A stretch of DNA of 64,000 nucleotides from Anaerolineaceae bacterium (GTDB taxonomy: Bacteria > Chloroflexota > Anaerolineae > Anaerolineales > Anaerolineaceae), in the NCBI GenBank assembly GCA_016841525.1, contig JAENYZ010000003.1:475235-539234 (forward strand), in the 5' to 3' direction. The translations under genes and the position numbers were made by a program. A model generated the notes under the pieces. It ran no database searches and was not told the DNA's origin. It saw only the letters and a program-made list of their open reading frames with translations. Shown here piece by piece: positions 27,434-37,883 of the stretch (its first letter is position 1; each line of letters opens with the position of its first letter).

Positions 27434-28645
27434 TCAGTCCATCCATTCGACGATGGTGGTTTCACCCTGTCCAACGCCAACGCATAAAGATGCCATACCG
27501 TAGAACGGGCGGGGTGCGGTCTCAGCACGACGGTGCATCTCGTGCACCAGGGTGGTCATGATCCTTGCGCCGGAGCATCCCAGGGGATGCCCAAGGGCAA
27601 CAGCACCACCGTTAACATTGGTGATCTCGTGCGATAGGCCCAGGCTGTCCATGACTGCCAGCGTTTGCACGGCAAAAGCCTCGTTGACTTCCACCAATTG
27701 AATAGCTTCGATTGAAAGCTCTGCACGCGCCAGGGCTTTTTCTGTTGCGGGGATGGGACCCAAGCCCATCACACGCGGCGGGACGCCAGCGGAAGCCATG
27801 CTCACAATGCGCACAAGGGGTTTTAAGCCCAGGGATTTTGCTCTTTTTTCGCTCATCACCAGCAGCGCGGCAGCGCCATCGTTCATGCCGGAGCTATTGC
27901 CGGCTGTGACCGACCCGTCACTTTTGAAGGCTGGGCGAAGTCGCTGGAGGGCTTCAAAAGAAGTATCCCTTCTCGGGCGTTCGTCCGTGTCGAAGACCAG
28001 GGGGTCGCCCTTCCGCTGCGGAATTGGTACGGGCAGGATCTCCTCAGCGAACTTTCCTGAATCAATGGCAGCGATTGCTCGCTGGTGGCTGGTTAATGCA
28101 AAACGGTCCTGGGATTCACGGCTGATGCCTGTCATCTCGGCGATATTTTCTGCTGTTACGCCCAGGGGTTCGGTGCTGTATTTTTTTGCCATGCGTGGGT
28201 TAACAAAACGCCAGCCCAGGGTGGTGTCGTAGGCGGTTAGATTCCCAACCGGAGTGGTCGGTTTGGGCATGGCATAGGGCGCCCGGCTCATGCTCTCAAC
28301 GCCCCCAGCGATGAAGACCTCACCATCACCTGCTCGAATGGATCGGGTGGCAGCGTTAATGGCTGTCAGTCCGGAAGCGCACAGGCGGTTAAAGGTCACT
28401 GCGGGGATAGACACCGGTAAGCCTGCCAGCAGAACCGCCATTCGGGCGATATCACGATTATCCTCGCCAGCCTGGTTGGCACATCCCAAATAGACCTCTT
28501 CAATCATGTTGGGGTCAAGGCTGTTGCGATCGACAATCGCTTTAACGACCATCGCAGCCAGGTCATCCGGGCGAATTGAGGCAAGTGCACCACCCAGGTT
28601 TCCTATGGGTGTGCGCAGGGCATCGATAATTACAGCTTCGGGCAT
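27434..28645 (-). CDS. Acetyl-CoA C-acyltransferase (thiolase)
   Basis: Condenses or cleaves acyl-CoA. All catalytic residues are present: the nucleophile Cys89 in NRLCASG, the His in [14 protein letters not shown], and the second Cys in [10 protein letters not shown]. At 403 aa it resembles FadA/AtoB/PcaF-type tetrameric thiolases. RBS AGGAGA. Its stop lies 7 bp from the htpG stop (convergent). It could supply acetoacetyl-CoA to the HMG-CoA genes 15 kb away, whose own thiolase lacks the Cys, but beta-oxidation is equally possible. Confidence 0.93.
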   Translation of the reverse strand: MPEAVIIDALRTPIGNLGGALASIRPDDLAAMVVKAIVDRNSLDPNMIEEVYLGCANQAGEDNRDIARMAVLLAGLPVSIPAVTFNRLCASGLTAINAATRSIRAGDGEVFIAGGVESMSRAPYAMPKPTTPVGNLTAYDTTLGWRFVNPRMAKKYSTEPLGVTAENIAEMTGISRESQDRFALTSHQRAIAAIDSGKFAEEILPVPIPQRKGDPLVFDTDERPRRDTSFEALQRLRPAFKSDGSVTAGNSSGMNDGAAALLVMSEKRAKSLGLKPLVRIVSMASAGVPPRVMGLGPIPATEKALARAELSIEAIQLVEVNEAFAVQTLAVMDSLGLSHEITNVNGGAVALGHPLGCSGARIMTTLVHEMHRRAETAPRPFYGMASLCVGVGQGETTIVEWMD

Positions 28646-28779
28646 GGGGTCATCTCCTGTGTTATTATGAATGCTTAGATTTTACCATTGGCAGCGAATC
28701 AAAAAGATGATTTCACTGGTTATTTTTGGTGATGATTGCAATAGTATAATTGTTGACAATCATTGTAAAGGATATTAAT

Positions 28780-29739
28780 TTGGCAGCTCAAAAGAAGACA
28801 AAAACTGATTTCCCCAGGTATTTCACCATTGGCAATATCACTCTGGATGATATCGTCCTAAGAGATGGCACGGTGCGTTTTGGTGCTTTTGGCGGCGGTG
28901 CAATCTATTCAGCTGCAGCGGCAAAAATGTGGTCGTCCGAACCTGGATCTGTTGGCGTTATCTCATTGATTGGACCGGATTACCCCCAGGAAAACATTCT
29001 CAAGCTTGAAGGGGCAGGACTGGATATTGATGGAATCAAGCGGGTGGACCTGCCTAACATCAGGGTCTGGCTCTTATACGAGGAAAATAAGAAACGCCAA
29101 ATTGTATTCCACATTGATTCGGGGCGCAGTCCAGAATTAGATCCGAAGTCGGGTGAGATCATATACAAATATTTGGGCGCTTCATTCGTCCATGTCGCAC
29201 CCATGGCGGTCTCCTCCCAGGTTGATATTATGCACCGACTTCACGAAAAAGATATTCCTTTCTCTCTCGATTTAGCGATTGTTGGCGAAGAAGTTAATCC
29301 AAAGGAAATCCTTGCGGATGATGGCTTAAAATATTGCCGAGTATTTTTGCCCAGTCTGCAAGAGGTTCAGGCAATCTGGGGAAATCAGCAGGTTGAGAAA
29401 GCATTGAAGGAAATTGCAAAATGCGGACCGAGGGCAGTTGCAATAAAGATGGGTGACCAGGGTAGCTTTGTCTTCGATGCTTTCAGTCAGAAAGGGTTTC
29501 ATGTGCCGGCAGCAAGTGTTGATGTGGTAGATACAACCGGTGCTGGGGATGCATTTTGCGGCGGGTTTATGGTTGGGTATCATCTCACCGGCGATGCCCT
29601 TGAGGCAGGCTTGTATGGCACAGTATCAGCCTCTTATGCCATCCAGGGGTACAGTGCCTGGGATATGCTGCAAGCGGATTATTCTGATGTTCATCAACGA
29701 TTAAACCAGCTTAGAAGTAAGGTCAGTCAAATTATCTAA
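28780..29739 (+). CDS. PfkB-family carbohydrate/nucleoside kinase
   Basis: ATP-dependent sugar or nucleoside kinase of the ribokinase superfamily. The C-terminal signature DTTGAGDAFCGGFMVGYHL carries the catalytic Asp and anion hole; the substrate lid region GGGAIYSAAAAK is near residue 36. The best start is TTG 28780 with AAAGGA (28767-28772) 7 nt upstream, giving 319 aa; an upstream TTG at 28750 overlaps a TATAAT (28745-28750) that is more likely the -10 box. The substrate is not determined. Confidence 0.88.
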   Translation: MAAQKKTKTDFPRYFTIGNITLDDIVLRDGTVRFGAFGGGAIYSAAAAKMWSSEPGSVGVISLIGPDYPQENILKLEGAGLDIDGIKRVDLPNIRVWLLYEENKKRQIVFHIDSGRSPELDPKSGEIIYKYLGASFVHVAPMAVSSQVDIMHRLHEKDIPFSLDLAIVGEEVNPKEILADDGLKYCRVFLPSLQEVQAIWGNQQVEKALKEIAKCGPRAVAIKMGDQGSFVFDAFSQKGFHVPAASVDVVDTTGAGDAFCGGFMVGYHLTGDALEAGLYGTVSASYAIQGYSAWDMLQADYSDVHQRLNQLRSKVSQII

Positions 29740-29760
29740 AGAGAGCCTTGTCAGAAAAAT

Positions 29761-30528
29761 ATGAACACCGGAAAATTTTCTGGATCTTTCAAATTACTGA
29801 TTGAATTACACAATAAAGTCTCACATCTCAATACTGCGATTGAGCGGCTTTATCCAATCGCTGTCGTGGTCTGCGACCAGTTTTTTATTTATGATATCGA
29901 ACAAGGTGCTTATCAGTTTATGAAATCTGCACCCCTCCCTATGCCGATCCCTGTTGGCATTCGTGCTGCTTTTCAACTTGAGGATTATAGCGGGCGAATT
30001 GCCTGTGTGGTCACCCCAGAAGTCTTTGATTCGACAGATGGCTATGTGACCCTATTGCATGAATTCGTCCACTGCTACCAGTACGAAACTTGCGAACAAA
30101 CATTGAAGATGCAGCTTGATATTGCCCGTCATGCACAGGAACAGGGGAACTTCATGTGGGAAATTGAACATCCGTTTCCGTATACCGCTGAAAACTTCAT
30201 TGAACCTTATCAGACTTTCCTGGATGCGTTGAAATCTGAGGATCACCAAGCATTGCTTTCGAGTCGAAAGGTACTCAAATCTTATTTGGGGCTTCACGAC
30301 TTTGAATACATGGTTTGGCAGGAGTGGAAGGAAGGATTTGCTCGCTGGGTTGAAAACCTGGTTAAACATCACTTAGGTATGCCAGAAAACAAAGGCGGTA
30401 TCCATCCTCCTTTCAGCCGTGTCTCTTTCTACGCCGGGGGAGAAGCCTATATCCACTACCTGTCAAAACGGGAGTCATCGCTGGTGAATGAGCTTCCTTC
30501 ATTATTTAATAAATTGCAGTCAGTGTAA
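29761..30528 (+). CDS. Hypothetical protein with HExxH zinc-binding motif
   Basis: A 255-aa soluble protein of unrecognised family. LLHEFVHCYQYETCEQ (near residues 99-114) contains the zincin motif HEFVH, and a possible third ligand is a Glu in EGFARWVENLVKHH about 105 residues further on, the spacing range of gluzincins. No signal peptide, so it should act in the cytoplasm. It lies 21 bp after the PfkB gene and is probably in its operon. A metal-dependent hydrolase is an inference. Confidence 0.6.
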   Translation: MNTGKFSGSFKLLIELHNKVSHLNTAIERLYPIAVVVCDQFFIYDIEQGAYQFMKSAPLPMPIPVGIRAAFQLEDYSGRIACVVTPEVFDSTDGYVTLLHEFVHCYQYETCEQTLKMQLDIARHAQEQGNFMWEIEHPFPYTAENFIEPYQTFLDALKSEDHQALLSSRKVLKSYLGLHDFEYMVWQEWKEGFARWVENLVKHHLGMPENKGGIHPPFSRVSFYAGGEAYIHYLSKRESSLVNELPSLFNKLQSV

Positions 30529-30741
30529 AAGGCAGATCATTCGAATTTGGGGGCAAATCAATTATTTTTATCAAGACTTAGAATTAAATGATAGAAATCA
30601 CGCCTAAATTGTGACACACGCGGCCTCTTAAAAAATTGAGGGTGTTTTTTTGGAGTATACTATAACCACTTGTCCTGTAATACTCACCAATCATTGAACA
30701 GGACTCATCGCATACAGTTTACATAATAAGGAGGATCGTTT

Positions 30742-30981
30742 ATGCCCGCGAAGGGATATATCGAAGTCAACGAGTTGTATTGCAAGGCTTGCGAATTATG
30801 CGTGACGGATTGTCCCCATAATGTTTTAGCCCTGGATATGGATCGGCTGACGCCCAAAGGGTACCACCCGGCTTATATGGTAAATCCTGAAGCCTGTACT
30901 GGCTGTGGCATTTGTGCCGTCGTTTGTCCAGATGCCGCCATTACCGTTTACCGTTACGAAAGAAACAAGGCGGAGGCTTAG
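30742..30981 (+). CDS. korD: 2-oxoacid:ferredoxin oxidoreductase, ferredoxin-type delta subunit
   Basis: A 79-aa two-[4Fe-4S] ferredoxin with CKACELCVTDCPHN and CTGCGICAVVCPDAA. As the first gene of the korDABC set it carries electrons from the alpha/beta/gamma enzyme core to ferredoxin. Ribosome binding site AAGGAGGAT is ideal. Its stop precedes the alpha subunit ATG by one base. VorD or a generic label would also be acceptable. Confidence 0.9.
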   Translation: MPAKGYIEVNELYCKACELCVTDCPHNVLALDMDRLTPKGYHPAYMVNPEACTGCGICAVVCPDAAITVYRYERNKAEA

Positions 30982-30982
30982 G

Positions 30983-32098
30983 ATGGCAAAAGAATTAATC
31001 AAAGGCAATACGGCTGTTGCTGAAGCCGCATTACGCGCTGGTCTTGAAGCCTATTTTGGCTACCCAATCACCCCACAAACAGAATTGCTGGAGCATCTCT
31101 CCGCCCGAATGCCTGAAATTGGACGTCCCTTTGTCCAGGCTGAAAGCGAATTAGGCGCCATCAACATGGTTTATGGTGCAGCGTGCACGGGGAAGCGGGT
31201 GATGACCTCATCTTCCAGCCCCGGTGTGAGCTTGATGATGGAAGGTTTATCCTATATTGCAGGGACAGAAGTCCCCGCAGTCCTGGTTGATGTGGTGAGG
31301 GGTGGCCCTGGTCTTGGGAATATTGCCCCGGCACAGGGAGATTATAACCAGATCGTTCACGGCGGCGGTCACGGTGATTATCATATGCTGGTACTGGCGC
31401 CTGCCAGTGTTCAGGAAGCTGTTGATCTGACCGTGTTAGCATTTGATTTGGCGGAAAAATACCGTAATCTCGTCGCTGTGCTTATGGATGGCAGCATTGG
31501 GCAAATGATGGAGCCTGCGGAATTGCCACCTTTCCAACCTCTTAAAACCGATATTCCAGACTGGGCTGTGAGGGGGACTGGCGGCGGTGAAAACCGTGTG
31601 CTTACTTCGATCAACCTTGACCCACCTGCGCAAGAGGTGATGAACCTTCGTTTGATGAAACGCTGGCAGGAAATTGAGAAGAACGAAGTTCGCTATAAGG
31701 GCTATTACCTTGAAGATGCCGAATACGTGGTAGTTGGATTTGGTACGGCTGGAAGAATTTCTCTTTCGGCAGTTCGCGCCGCACGTGAACAGGGTATAAA
31801 GGTTGGGCTATTACGCCCGATTACCCTGGCACCTTTCCCCAAGGATGTTCTCGATGAGCTTACAGAGAAGGCAAAAGCCTTTTTGGTTGTGGAGATGAAC
31901 GCCGGACAAATGTTGGAAGATGTCCGTCTTGTGGTTCGTGGACGCAAACCAGTGGAATTTTTTGGGCGAATGGGTGGCGTGGTGCCTTACCCGGATGAAG
32001 TCCTGACGGAAATCGAGCGGCTTGTGGATGGTCCTCTTACAACGGAAGGTCACCCAAGGGATCGATGGCTGGCGAGATTATCAGAGACGATAGGTTAA
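30983..32098 (+). CDS. korA: 2-oxoacid:ferredoxin oxidoreductase, alpha subunit
   Basis: CoA-dependent oxidative decarboxylation of a 2-oxoacid (2-oxoglutarate or branched-chain). The family landmark [13 protein letters not shown] is near residue 26, with [21 protein letters not shown] after it and a C-terminal transketolase-like domain (VEMNAGQM). 371 aa fits Kor/Vor alpha. The frame is open to 30905, but the ATG at 30983 with GGAGG upstream is the real start. Substrate choice between KorA and VorB cannot be made by eye. Confidence 0.93.
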   Translation: MAKELIKGNTAVAEAALRAGLEAYFGYPITPQTELLEHLSARMPEIGRPFVQAESELGAINMVYGAACTGKRVMTSSSSPGVSLMMEGLSYIAGTEVPAVLVDVVRGGPGLGNIAPAQGDYNQIVHGGGHGDYHMLVLAPASVQEAVDLTVLAFDLAEKYRNLVAVLMDGSIGQMMEPAELPPFQPLKTDIPDWAVRGTGGGENRVLTSINLDPPAQEVMNLRLMKRWQEIEKNEVRYKGYYLEDAEYVVVGFGTAGRISLSAVRAAREQGIKVGLLRPITLAPFPKDVLDELTEKAKAFLVVEMNAGQMLEDVRLVVRGRKPVEFFGRMGGVVPYPDEVLTEIERLVDGPLTTEGHPRDRWLARLSETIG

Positions 32099-32108
32099 GG
32101 AGAGAATA

Positions 32109-32888
32109 ATGGTAATGACAGATGTACCTGCAAAGATTGTTTATGAACGACCTGAGGCTTTGGATCCTCGTGTAACCCACTATTGCCCGGGCTGTACCCA
32201 CGGTGTCGCGCATCGTCTGGTTGCAGAGGTTTTAGATGAAATGGGTGAAACGGGCAATACCATTGGGGTGGCATCGGTGGGTTGTTCCGTTTTTGCATAC
32301 AATTATTTCAATATCGATTTTGTCGAAGCTGCCCATGGGCGTGCACCTGCGATGGCAACCGGCATCAAGCGGGTTTATCCGGATCGCACAGTATTTACCT
32401 ACCAGGGTGATGGCGACCTGGCATCCATTGGCATGGGCGAGATCGTCGGTGCAGCTTCTCGCGGAGAGGGCATCACCGTTATCTTTATCAATAACGCTAA
32501 CTACGGCATGACGGGCGGACAAATGGCGCCAACCACGCTGCCCGGGCAAAAGACGAGTTCATCACCGACAGGCCGAGATACGAAACGCCAGGGATATCCG
32601 ATTCAAACTGCAGAGATGCTTTCTACATTAGAAGGGTCTTCTTATATCGTGCGACGCAGCCTGCATTCATCTCGTGAGATCAGGCGCGCAAAGCAGGCCA
32701 TCCGAACGGCTTTTGAAGTGCAAAAACATGGTTTGGGTTTCTCCCTGGTTGAGCTGCTGTCGACCTGCCCGACAAACTGGGGAATGTCAGCAGCAGGGGC
32801 TCGAGATTGGCTGGAGGAGCGCATGCTGCCGTTCTATCCCCTGGGCGATTATAAAATCTCACCCGCAGTAGCGGAACTTAAGATTTAG
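32109..32888 (+). CDS. korB: 2-oxoacid:ferredoxin oxidoreductase, beta subunit
   Basis: TPP-binding subunit. The TPP/Mg motif begins at [20 protein letters not shown] (near residues 98-117) and ends with [11 protein letters not shown]. Cys residues at HYCPGCTHG and [10 protein letters not shown] fit the [4Fe-4S]-binding or Cys-rich pattern of this subunit. 259 aa. RBS AGGAGA. Between korA and korC with gaps of about 10 bp. Confidence 0.94.
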   Translation: MVMTDVPAKIVYERPEALDPRVTHYCPGCTHGVAHRLVAEVLDEMGETGNTIGVASVGCSVFAYNYFNIDFVEAAHGRAPAMATGIKRVYPDRTVFTYQGDGDLASIGMGEIVGAASRGEGITVIFINNANYGMTGGQMAPTTLPGQKTSSSPTGRDTKRQGYPIQTAEMLSTLEGSSYIVRRSLHSSREIRRAKQAIRTAFEVQKHGLGFSLVELLSTCPTNWGMSAAGARDWLEERMLPFYPLGDYKISPAVAELKI

Positions 32889-32900
32889 GGAGGTTGATAG

Positions 32901-33455
32901 ATGCAACAAGAAGTGATTATTGCTGGCTTTGGCGGACAGGGTGTTTTGTTTGCCGGGCAATTGTTATCCTATACAGCTTTGGATGAAGGCAAAGAAGTTA
33001 CCTGGATTCCCTCTTATGGGCCGGAGATGCGCGGCGGCACTGCGAACTGCACGGTAGTTGTTTCTGATGAGGAGATTGGATCACCCTTTGTGAAAAATCC
33101 CACAGCTGTGATCGCGATGAATTTGCCATCCCTTGAGAAATTTGAAGATATGGTTGAGGAAGGCGGTGTGCTGGTTGTCAATGCGTCCATGGTTAACCGT
33201 GGGGTGGAACGGGACGATATCAAAGTTGTCAGCATTCCCGCTAATGAAATTGCCCAGGAAATTGGCAGCGAAAGAGCGGTCAATATGGTCATGTTGGGAG
33301 CGCTTTTGGGCAATCTGGATTTGCTTTCACTGGATGCCCTGGATAAAGCCCTGGACAATCATCTGCCCGAAAGGCATAAAAAATTCCTGCCAATGAATAA
33401 GGAAGCCCTGCGAAGAGGCGCTGAATATAAAACCGAAGCTGTTGAACCTGCGTAA
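32901..33455 (+). CDS. korC: 2-oxoacid:ferredoxin oxidoreductase, gamma subunit
   Basis: Forms the CoA-binding gamma domain: IIAGFGGQGVLFAGQLL at the N-terminus and SYGPEMRGGTANCTVVVS at residues 39-56 are the family signatures. 184 aa. RBS GGGAGG. It is the last gene of korDABC; a strong terminator follows at 33482-33516. Confidence 0.94.
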   Translation: MQQEVIIAGFGGQGVLFAGQLLSYTALDEGKEVTWIPSYGPEMRGGTANCTVVVSDEEIGSPFVKNPTAVIAMNLPSLEKFEDMVEEGGVLVVNASMVNRGVERDDIKVVSIPANEIAQEIGSERAVNMVMLGALLGNLDLLSLDALDKALDNHLPERHKKFLPMNKEALRRGAEYKTEAVEPA

Positions 33456-33481
33456 TTCAACAACTTTTATCTAAGAAATTA

Positions 33482-33516
33482 AGCCCCAGGTCTTTCAAGC
33501 ACCTGGGGCTATTTTG
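33482..33516 (+). terminator. Rho-independent terminator of korDABC
   Basis: AGCCCCAGGT (33482-33491) pairs perfectly with ACCTGGGGCT (33501-33510) over 10 bp around a 9-nt loop, followed by ATTTTG. It lies 27 bp after the korC stop. Confidence 0.85.
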
Positions 33517-33620
33517 TGCGCATTACTGTTAATAACCGTTATAATTGGGTTTGCTGTTGAAGAGAATTCAACTGAAAATAATTGCCTTGATCTTATAAGG
33601 CTTGAAAATTGTGAGGACAT

Positions 33621-34814
33621 ATGAAAATTCGAATGTCATCTCCTGACCTGACTGAAGCTGACCGACAGGCGGTGGAAGCGGTCGTCAACACGCCCAACCT
33701 GAGTATGGGACCCAATATTGATGCTTTTGAAAAAGCTTTTTGTGAGCTGACCGGTGCAAAACATGCCATCGGCGTAAATTCAGGCACGGCTGGGCTGCAT
33801 TTGTGCATTCGGGCAGCTGGTATCAACCCGGGTGATATTGTCATTACCACCCCCTTTTCCTTTGTGGCTTCCACCAATGTGATTTTGTTTGAAAAAGCGA
33901 TCCCGGTTTTTATTGATGTAGATCCGGTTACTGGGAACATCAATACGGATCAATTAGCCCGGGCTGTTGAAGACCTGTCCTTCGGCGGAGAGCGTGCTGA
34001 CCGATGGATGCCGAGGAAGCTGCCGGAAATCAATCGGGGCGGGGATAAACAGCTCAAAGCGGTCTTGCCGGTCGATGTTTTTGGGCAGCCGGCGGATTAT
34101 GAGCCGATCAAAGCCCTCGCTGGACAATACGGGTTGAAGGTGATTGAGGATTCGTGCGAAGCCCTGGGCGGTGAATATAAAGGGCGTTACGCAGGCACCC
34201 TGGGCGATTACGGCGTGTTTGCTTTTTATCCAAACAAGCAGATTACCACCGGTGAGGGCGGCATGATCATCACGGATGATGATGAAGCTGCTGACTTCAT
34301 GCGAGCGCTTCGCAACCAGGGACGCGCCCCGGGGGATACCTGGCTGCAGCATACCTTTTTGGGCTATAACTACCGCCTGGATGAAATGAGTGCAGCTTTG
34401 GGACTTTCGCAAATAAAACGTTTGGAGTCTCTGTTAGAGAAACGTGCCCGGGTGGCGGATTGGTATGCAGAACACCTGAAGGACATTGAAGAAGTCACCC
34501 CACCGCAGCTGGTTGAGAACACGACCAAAGTCAGCTGGTTTGTGTATGTGATACAGGTGGATGAGAAAATCGACCGGGATCGTCTTGCATTGATCCTTGA
34601 AGAGATGGACGTACCTGTCAGACCTTATTTTTCACCCATTCACACACAGCCTTATATGGTGAAAATGTTTGGTTACCAGCAAGGTGATTTCCCTGTAACT
34701 GAGGATTTGGGGAATCGAAGCCTGGCTTTGCCTTTTTCTGGCAGGATGTCTGAAGAAGAGGTCCTGACCGTCTGCCAACATTTAGCTGAAGCACTTGTTT
34801 CTGCTAAAAGGTAA
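33621..34814 (+). CDS. DegT/DnrJ/EryC1/StrS aminotransferase
   Basis: PLP-dependent sugar aminotransferase that would aminate a keto-sugar nucleotide for surface glycans. GVNSGTAGLHLCIRAAGI and the PLP-anchoring Lys in FAFYPNKQITTGEGGM are present; IEDSCEALGG holds the PLP pyridine-binding Asp. At 397 aa the length is usual. RBS TGAGGA. The neighbouring genes are not sugar genes; the substrate may come from the UDP-sugar cluster at 19-22 kb, but this is only a guess. Confidence 0.92.
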   Translation: MKIRMSSPDLTEADRQAVEAVVNTPNLSMGPNIDAFEKAFCELTGAKHAIGVNSGTAGLHLCIRAAGINPGDIVITTPFSFVASTNVILFEKAIPVFIDVDPVTGNINTDQLARAVEDLSFGGERADRWMPRKLPEINRGGDKQLKAVLPVDVFGQPADYEPIKALAGQYGLKVIEDSCEALGGEYKGRYAGTLGDYGVFAFYPNKQITTGEGGMIITDDDEAADFMRALRNQGRAPGDTWLQHTFLGYNYRLDEMSAALGLSQIKRLESLLEKRARVADWYAEHLKDIEEVTPPQLVENTTKVSWFVYVIQVDEKIDRDRLALILEEMDVPVRPYFSPIHTQPYMVKMFGYQQGDFPVTEDLGNRSLALPFSGRMSEEEVLTVCQHLAEALVSAKR

Positions 34815-34832
34815 TTTCGAATTCATAAAATT

Positions 34833-35717
34833 ATGGAGAAGGTATTTTATCCCCCACGCCGTACAGGGTCCCTTGTTCTTGGCGCATCAATCCTGATCCT
34901 TGCAGGTGCAGGGGCATATTTCTTTTATTTGGCAGCCCAGGATGCTTCAGGGCTGGATTTTTTGTTCCACATGCTTTTAGCCCTTGTATTCCTGGCCCCG
35001 ATCCCCTTGTTAGCTTACCGTCTTTATGCTTTAGCCAATGCTTCATATAACTTACGACGCGATGGCTTGATGATTCGCTGGGGATTGCGCCGTGAGGATA
35101 TCCCTTTGATTGCTATTGAGTGGATGCGGCCTGCTTCCGATTTGGGGTTCCGACTGCCATTGCCCTTTCTGCGTTTGCCGGGGGCAATTCTTGGCGTGCG
35201 TCGAGTACCAGAATTGGGACAGGTGGAGTATGCAGCATCGGATACTCCGCACATGATTTTAGTGGCAACATCTGAGAAAGTTTTTGCAATTTCCCCTGAA
35301 CATGCCAATCAATTTATGTCCTTTTTTCGCCAGGTTAACGAATTAGGCAGCCTGACGCCCATTGAGGCACAGTCTGTATATCCTAAGGTGCTGATTGGAC
35401 GAGTCTGGGAGGATCGCCTGGCACGCTTAATGATCATTTCAGGTTTTGCCATTGGCCTGGTTCTGTTAATCGTCAATGCCATCGCGATACCTGGACTGGA
35501 TACTTTAACCTGGACAGGCGGTGAAGGGGATGCACCGGCAGAGCGGCTGCTCTTGCTGTCGATATTGGATGGCATGATCTGGTTATTTAATCTATTTGCC
35601 GGTATTTTTCTCTATCGCCGCGGCGGGGACCTGGTGTTGGGTGCCTACATCCTGTGGGGAACCGCAGGCGTTACCGGCATTTTGCTGCTGATTGGCAGCC
35701 TAACATTAATTTTTTAA
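34833..35717 (+). CDS. PH-domain membrane protein
   Basis: Two hydrophobic helices (residues 10-30 and 40-62) precede a bacterial PH-like domain (about 65-165: ASYNLRRDGLMIRWG, ILVATSEKVFAISPE), followed by three or four helices near residues 195-290. This matches bPH2-type proteins of unknown function. It begins 18 bp after the aminotransferase gene and is likely co-transcribed. No catalytic motif. Confidence 0.7.
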   Translation: MEKVFYPPRRTGSLVLGASILILAGAGAYFFYLAAQDASGLDFLFHMLLALVFLAPIPLLAYRLYALANASYNLRRDGLMIRWGLRREDIPLIAIEWMRPASDLGFRLPLPFLRLPGAILGVRRVPELGQVEYAASDTPHMILVATSEKVFAISPEHANQFMSFFRQVNELGSLTPIEAQSVYPKVLIGRVWEDRLARLMIISGFAIGLVLLIVNAIAIPGLDTLTWTGGEGDAPAERLLLLSILDGMIWLFNLFAGIFLYRRGGDLVLGAYILWGTAGVTGILLLIGSLTLIF

Positions 35718-35775
35718 AGGTTTATTTGACTATTTTAAGTTGATTGATTTGATTCGAACTTAACAGGATTATTAA

Positions 35776-36621
35776 GTGGCGAAATTCTTAACGGGTTTAT
35801 TGGTGGCATTGGTCATTGCTTATTTAGCATTCCGCGCAAAAGCACTCAACAAAAGCGGAGGTGTGGCAGCCGCCATTTTAGGTACGATCGTCTTTGGGCT
35901 GGGTGGTCTTGAATGGGCGCTGATCCTGCTGATTTTCTTCATCTCTTCCAGTGTGCTTTCAAAATATTTTGATGAGAAAAAAGGGATCTCCCGGGAGAAT
36001 TTTTCAAAGGGATCTCGCCGTGATGCCTGGCAGGTGGCGGCAAATGGGGGGATGGCAGGGCTTTTGGCATTGTCCTATTTTATTCTCTCAAAATACTCAC
36101 CTGCCAGTGAGCTGCTGCCTCCATTGTGGATTGGCTTTGGGGCGAGTTTAGCTGCCGCCAATGCTGACACCTGGGGAACAGAGCTGGGCTTGCTCAACCC
36201 CGGTAAACCGGTTTTGCTGAGCACCTTCAAGCGGGTTCCGAAGGGTACTTCTGGGGGCGTCAGCCTGGTGGGGACGCTGGCAGCTTTGGGTGGGTCTAGC
36301 CTGGTTGGAGGTGCCGTGGGCTTGCTAGCCTCAGCTGGCTGGGGCCATGGGGGTAATTTGCGTCCGTTTTTGCAATTATTAATGATCAGCGGGAGCGGGA
36401 TGGTTGGAGCGTTGGTGGATTCCCTCTTGGGAGCAAGCCTGCAGGCAATTTACTTTTGCCCGGCGTGTCAAAAGGAAACGGAGCAGCATCCATTGCATCG
36501 CTGCGGCAGTCAGACCAAGCATTTACGGGGTTTGACGTGGCTAAATAACGATTGGGTGAATGCAGCCTGCACCATCAGCGCGGGAATGATGGGTTTGCTG
36601 TTGGCAATCCTCTTAAATTAA
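35776..36621 (+). CDS. DUF92 family membrane protein (phytyl-phosphate-kinase-like)
   Basis: A 281-aa polytopic protein with the DUF92 opening RAKALNKSGGVAAAILGTIVFG. Further landmarks are ANADTWGTELG, PKGTSGGVSLVGTLAALGGS and MVGALVDSLLGASLQ. Plant homologue VTE6 phosphorylates phytyl phosphate, which suggests kinase activity on a prenyl phosphate. A cysteine-rich loop (CPACQKETEQHPLHRC) near residue 230 is a possible metal site. GTG start. Confidence 0.85.
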   Translation: MAKFLTGLLVALVIAYLAFRAKALNKSGGVAAAILGTIVFGLGGLEWALILLIFFISSSVLSKYFDEKKGISRENFSKGSRRDAWQVAANGGMAGLLALSYFILSKYSPASELLPPLWIGFGASLAAANADTWGTELGLLNPGKPVLLSTFKRVPKGTSGGVSLVGTLAALGGSSLVGGAVGLLASAGWGHGGNLRPFLQLLMISGSGMVGALVDSLLGASLQAIYFCPACQKETEQHPLHRCGSQTKHLRGLTWLNNDWVNAACTISAGMMGLLLAILLN

Positions 36622-36644
36622 CAGCTAAATAGAATTTTAACGGC

Positions 36645-37874
36645 TTATCTTTTTGGGATCAAGGCTGCAATGGCAACCAGGGTCTCAACTGCTTTCTCCA
36701 TGGCAAAGGTGGGGATAAACTCGTACTTCCCATGGAAATAATGCCCGCCGGTGAAAATATTGGGTGTTGGCAGCCCCATGTATGACAGGCGGCTGCCGTC
36801 CGTCCCGCCCCGCACAGGGATGATAATTGGTGTCACGCCAACGGATTTGACTGCTTCGACCGCAATTTCCATAATTTCGGGGTGGGGTTCTACCATCTCC
36901 CGCATATTGTAATATTGGTCTTCCAGTGTAAGTTCAATAACCCGTTCGCCATATTTTTCATTGATGAAATCCGCTGCTTTTTGGATCAGGCGTTTTTTCT
37001 GTTCAAATTTCTCGCGGTCGTGATCCCGGATGATATACGCCATGGCGGCTTCCTCAACCGTGCCGTTTATTTCGTAAAGATGATAAAAGCCTTCATAATT
37101 TTCGGTGAATTCAGGGCGTTCAAACACGGGTAGCAATTCATTGAATTCCATCCCAATCAGAAGTGCGTTGCGCATCTTCATTTTGGCTTTGCCGGGATGC
37201 ACATTGCGACCATGGATGGTCACTTCAACACCGGCAGCGTTGAAGTTCTCATACTGCACTTCACCAATTTCACCGCCGTCAATGGTGTAGGCAAAATCAG
37301 CGCCGAATTTTTCGACATCAAAATGGTCCACACCGTGACCAACTTCCTCATCTGGGGTGAAACCGATCTTGAGAGTGCCGTGTTTGATTTCGGGATGCGC
37401 CAAAAGGTATTCTACCGCGGTCATGATCTCTGCAATCCCCGCCTTATTGTCTGCCCCAAGGAGCGTGGTGCCGTCTGTGGTGATCAGGGTTTTTCCAATG
37501 TATTTCTTGAGTGCCGGGAATTCATCTGGCGACATGGTGATATTCTTCTCAGCATTCAACACGACCGTCCCGCCGTTATAATCCTCAATGAATTGTGGAT
37601 TGACGTTCTCACCGGAGAGGTCAGGGCTGGTGTCCATGTGCGCCAGGAAACCAAAGATGGGCAAATCTTTTTGGTCGGTATTTGCGGGCAGTGTTGCAGT
37701 CACATAGCCAAATTCATCAATAGCGGCATCCTTCAAGCCAAGTTCTTTGAGCTCTTGTTCAAGCAATTTTGCCAGCTTGAGCTGTTTTTGGGTGCTTGGG
37801 AAGGTATCTGATTTGCGTGCGGATTGGGTATCGATTCTTATGTATCGGACAAAGCGTGAAATGACTGGATTCAT
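36645..37874 (-). CDS. pepT: Tripeptide aminopeptidase (peptidase T)
   Basis: M20-family zinc peptidase that removes the N-terminal residue of tripeptides. The zinc ligand and catalytic motifs are HMDTSPD, GADNKAGIAE, DEEVGHG and the late GGTDGSRLSYMGLPTPN. 409 aa is normal for PepT. RBS CGAGG. It converges on the DUF92 gene with a 23-bp gap. Cytosolic. Confidence 0.95.
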   Translation of the reverse strand: MNPVISRFVRYIRIDTQSARKSDTFPSTQKQLKLAKLLEQELKELGLKDAAIDEFGYVTATLPANTDQKDLPIFGFLAHMDTSPDLSGENVNPQFIEDYNGGTVVLNAEKNITMSPDEFPALKKYIGKTLITTDGTTLLGADNKAGIAEIMTAVEYLLAHPEIKHGTLKIGFTPDEEVGHGVDHFDVEKFGADFAYTIDGGEIGEVQYENFNAAGVEVTIHGRNVHPGKAKMKMRNALLIGMEFNELLPVFERPEFTENYEGFYHLYEINGTVEEAAMAYIIRDHDREKFEQKKRLIQKAADFINEKYGERVIELTLEDQYYNMREMVEPHPEIMEIAVEAVKSVGVTPIIIPVRGGTDGSRLSYMGLPTPNIFTGGHYFHGKYEFIPTFAMEKAVETLVAIAALIPKR

Positions 37875-37883
37875 GGAAACCTC

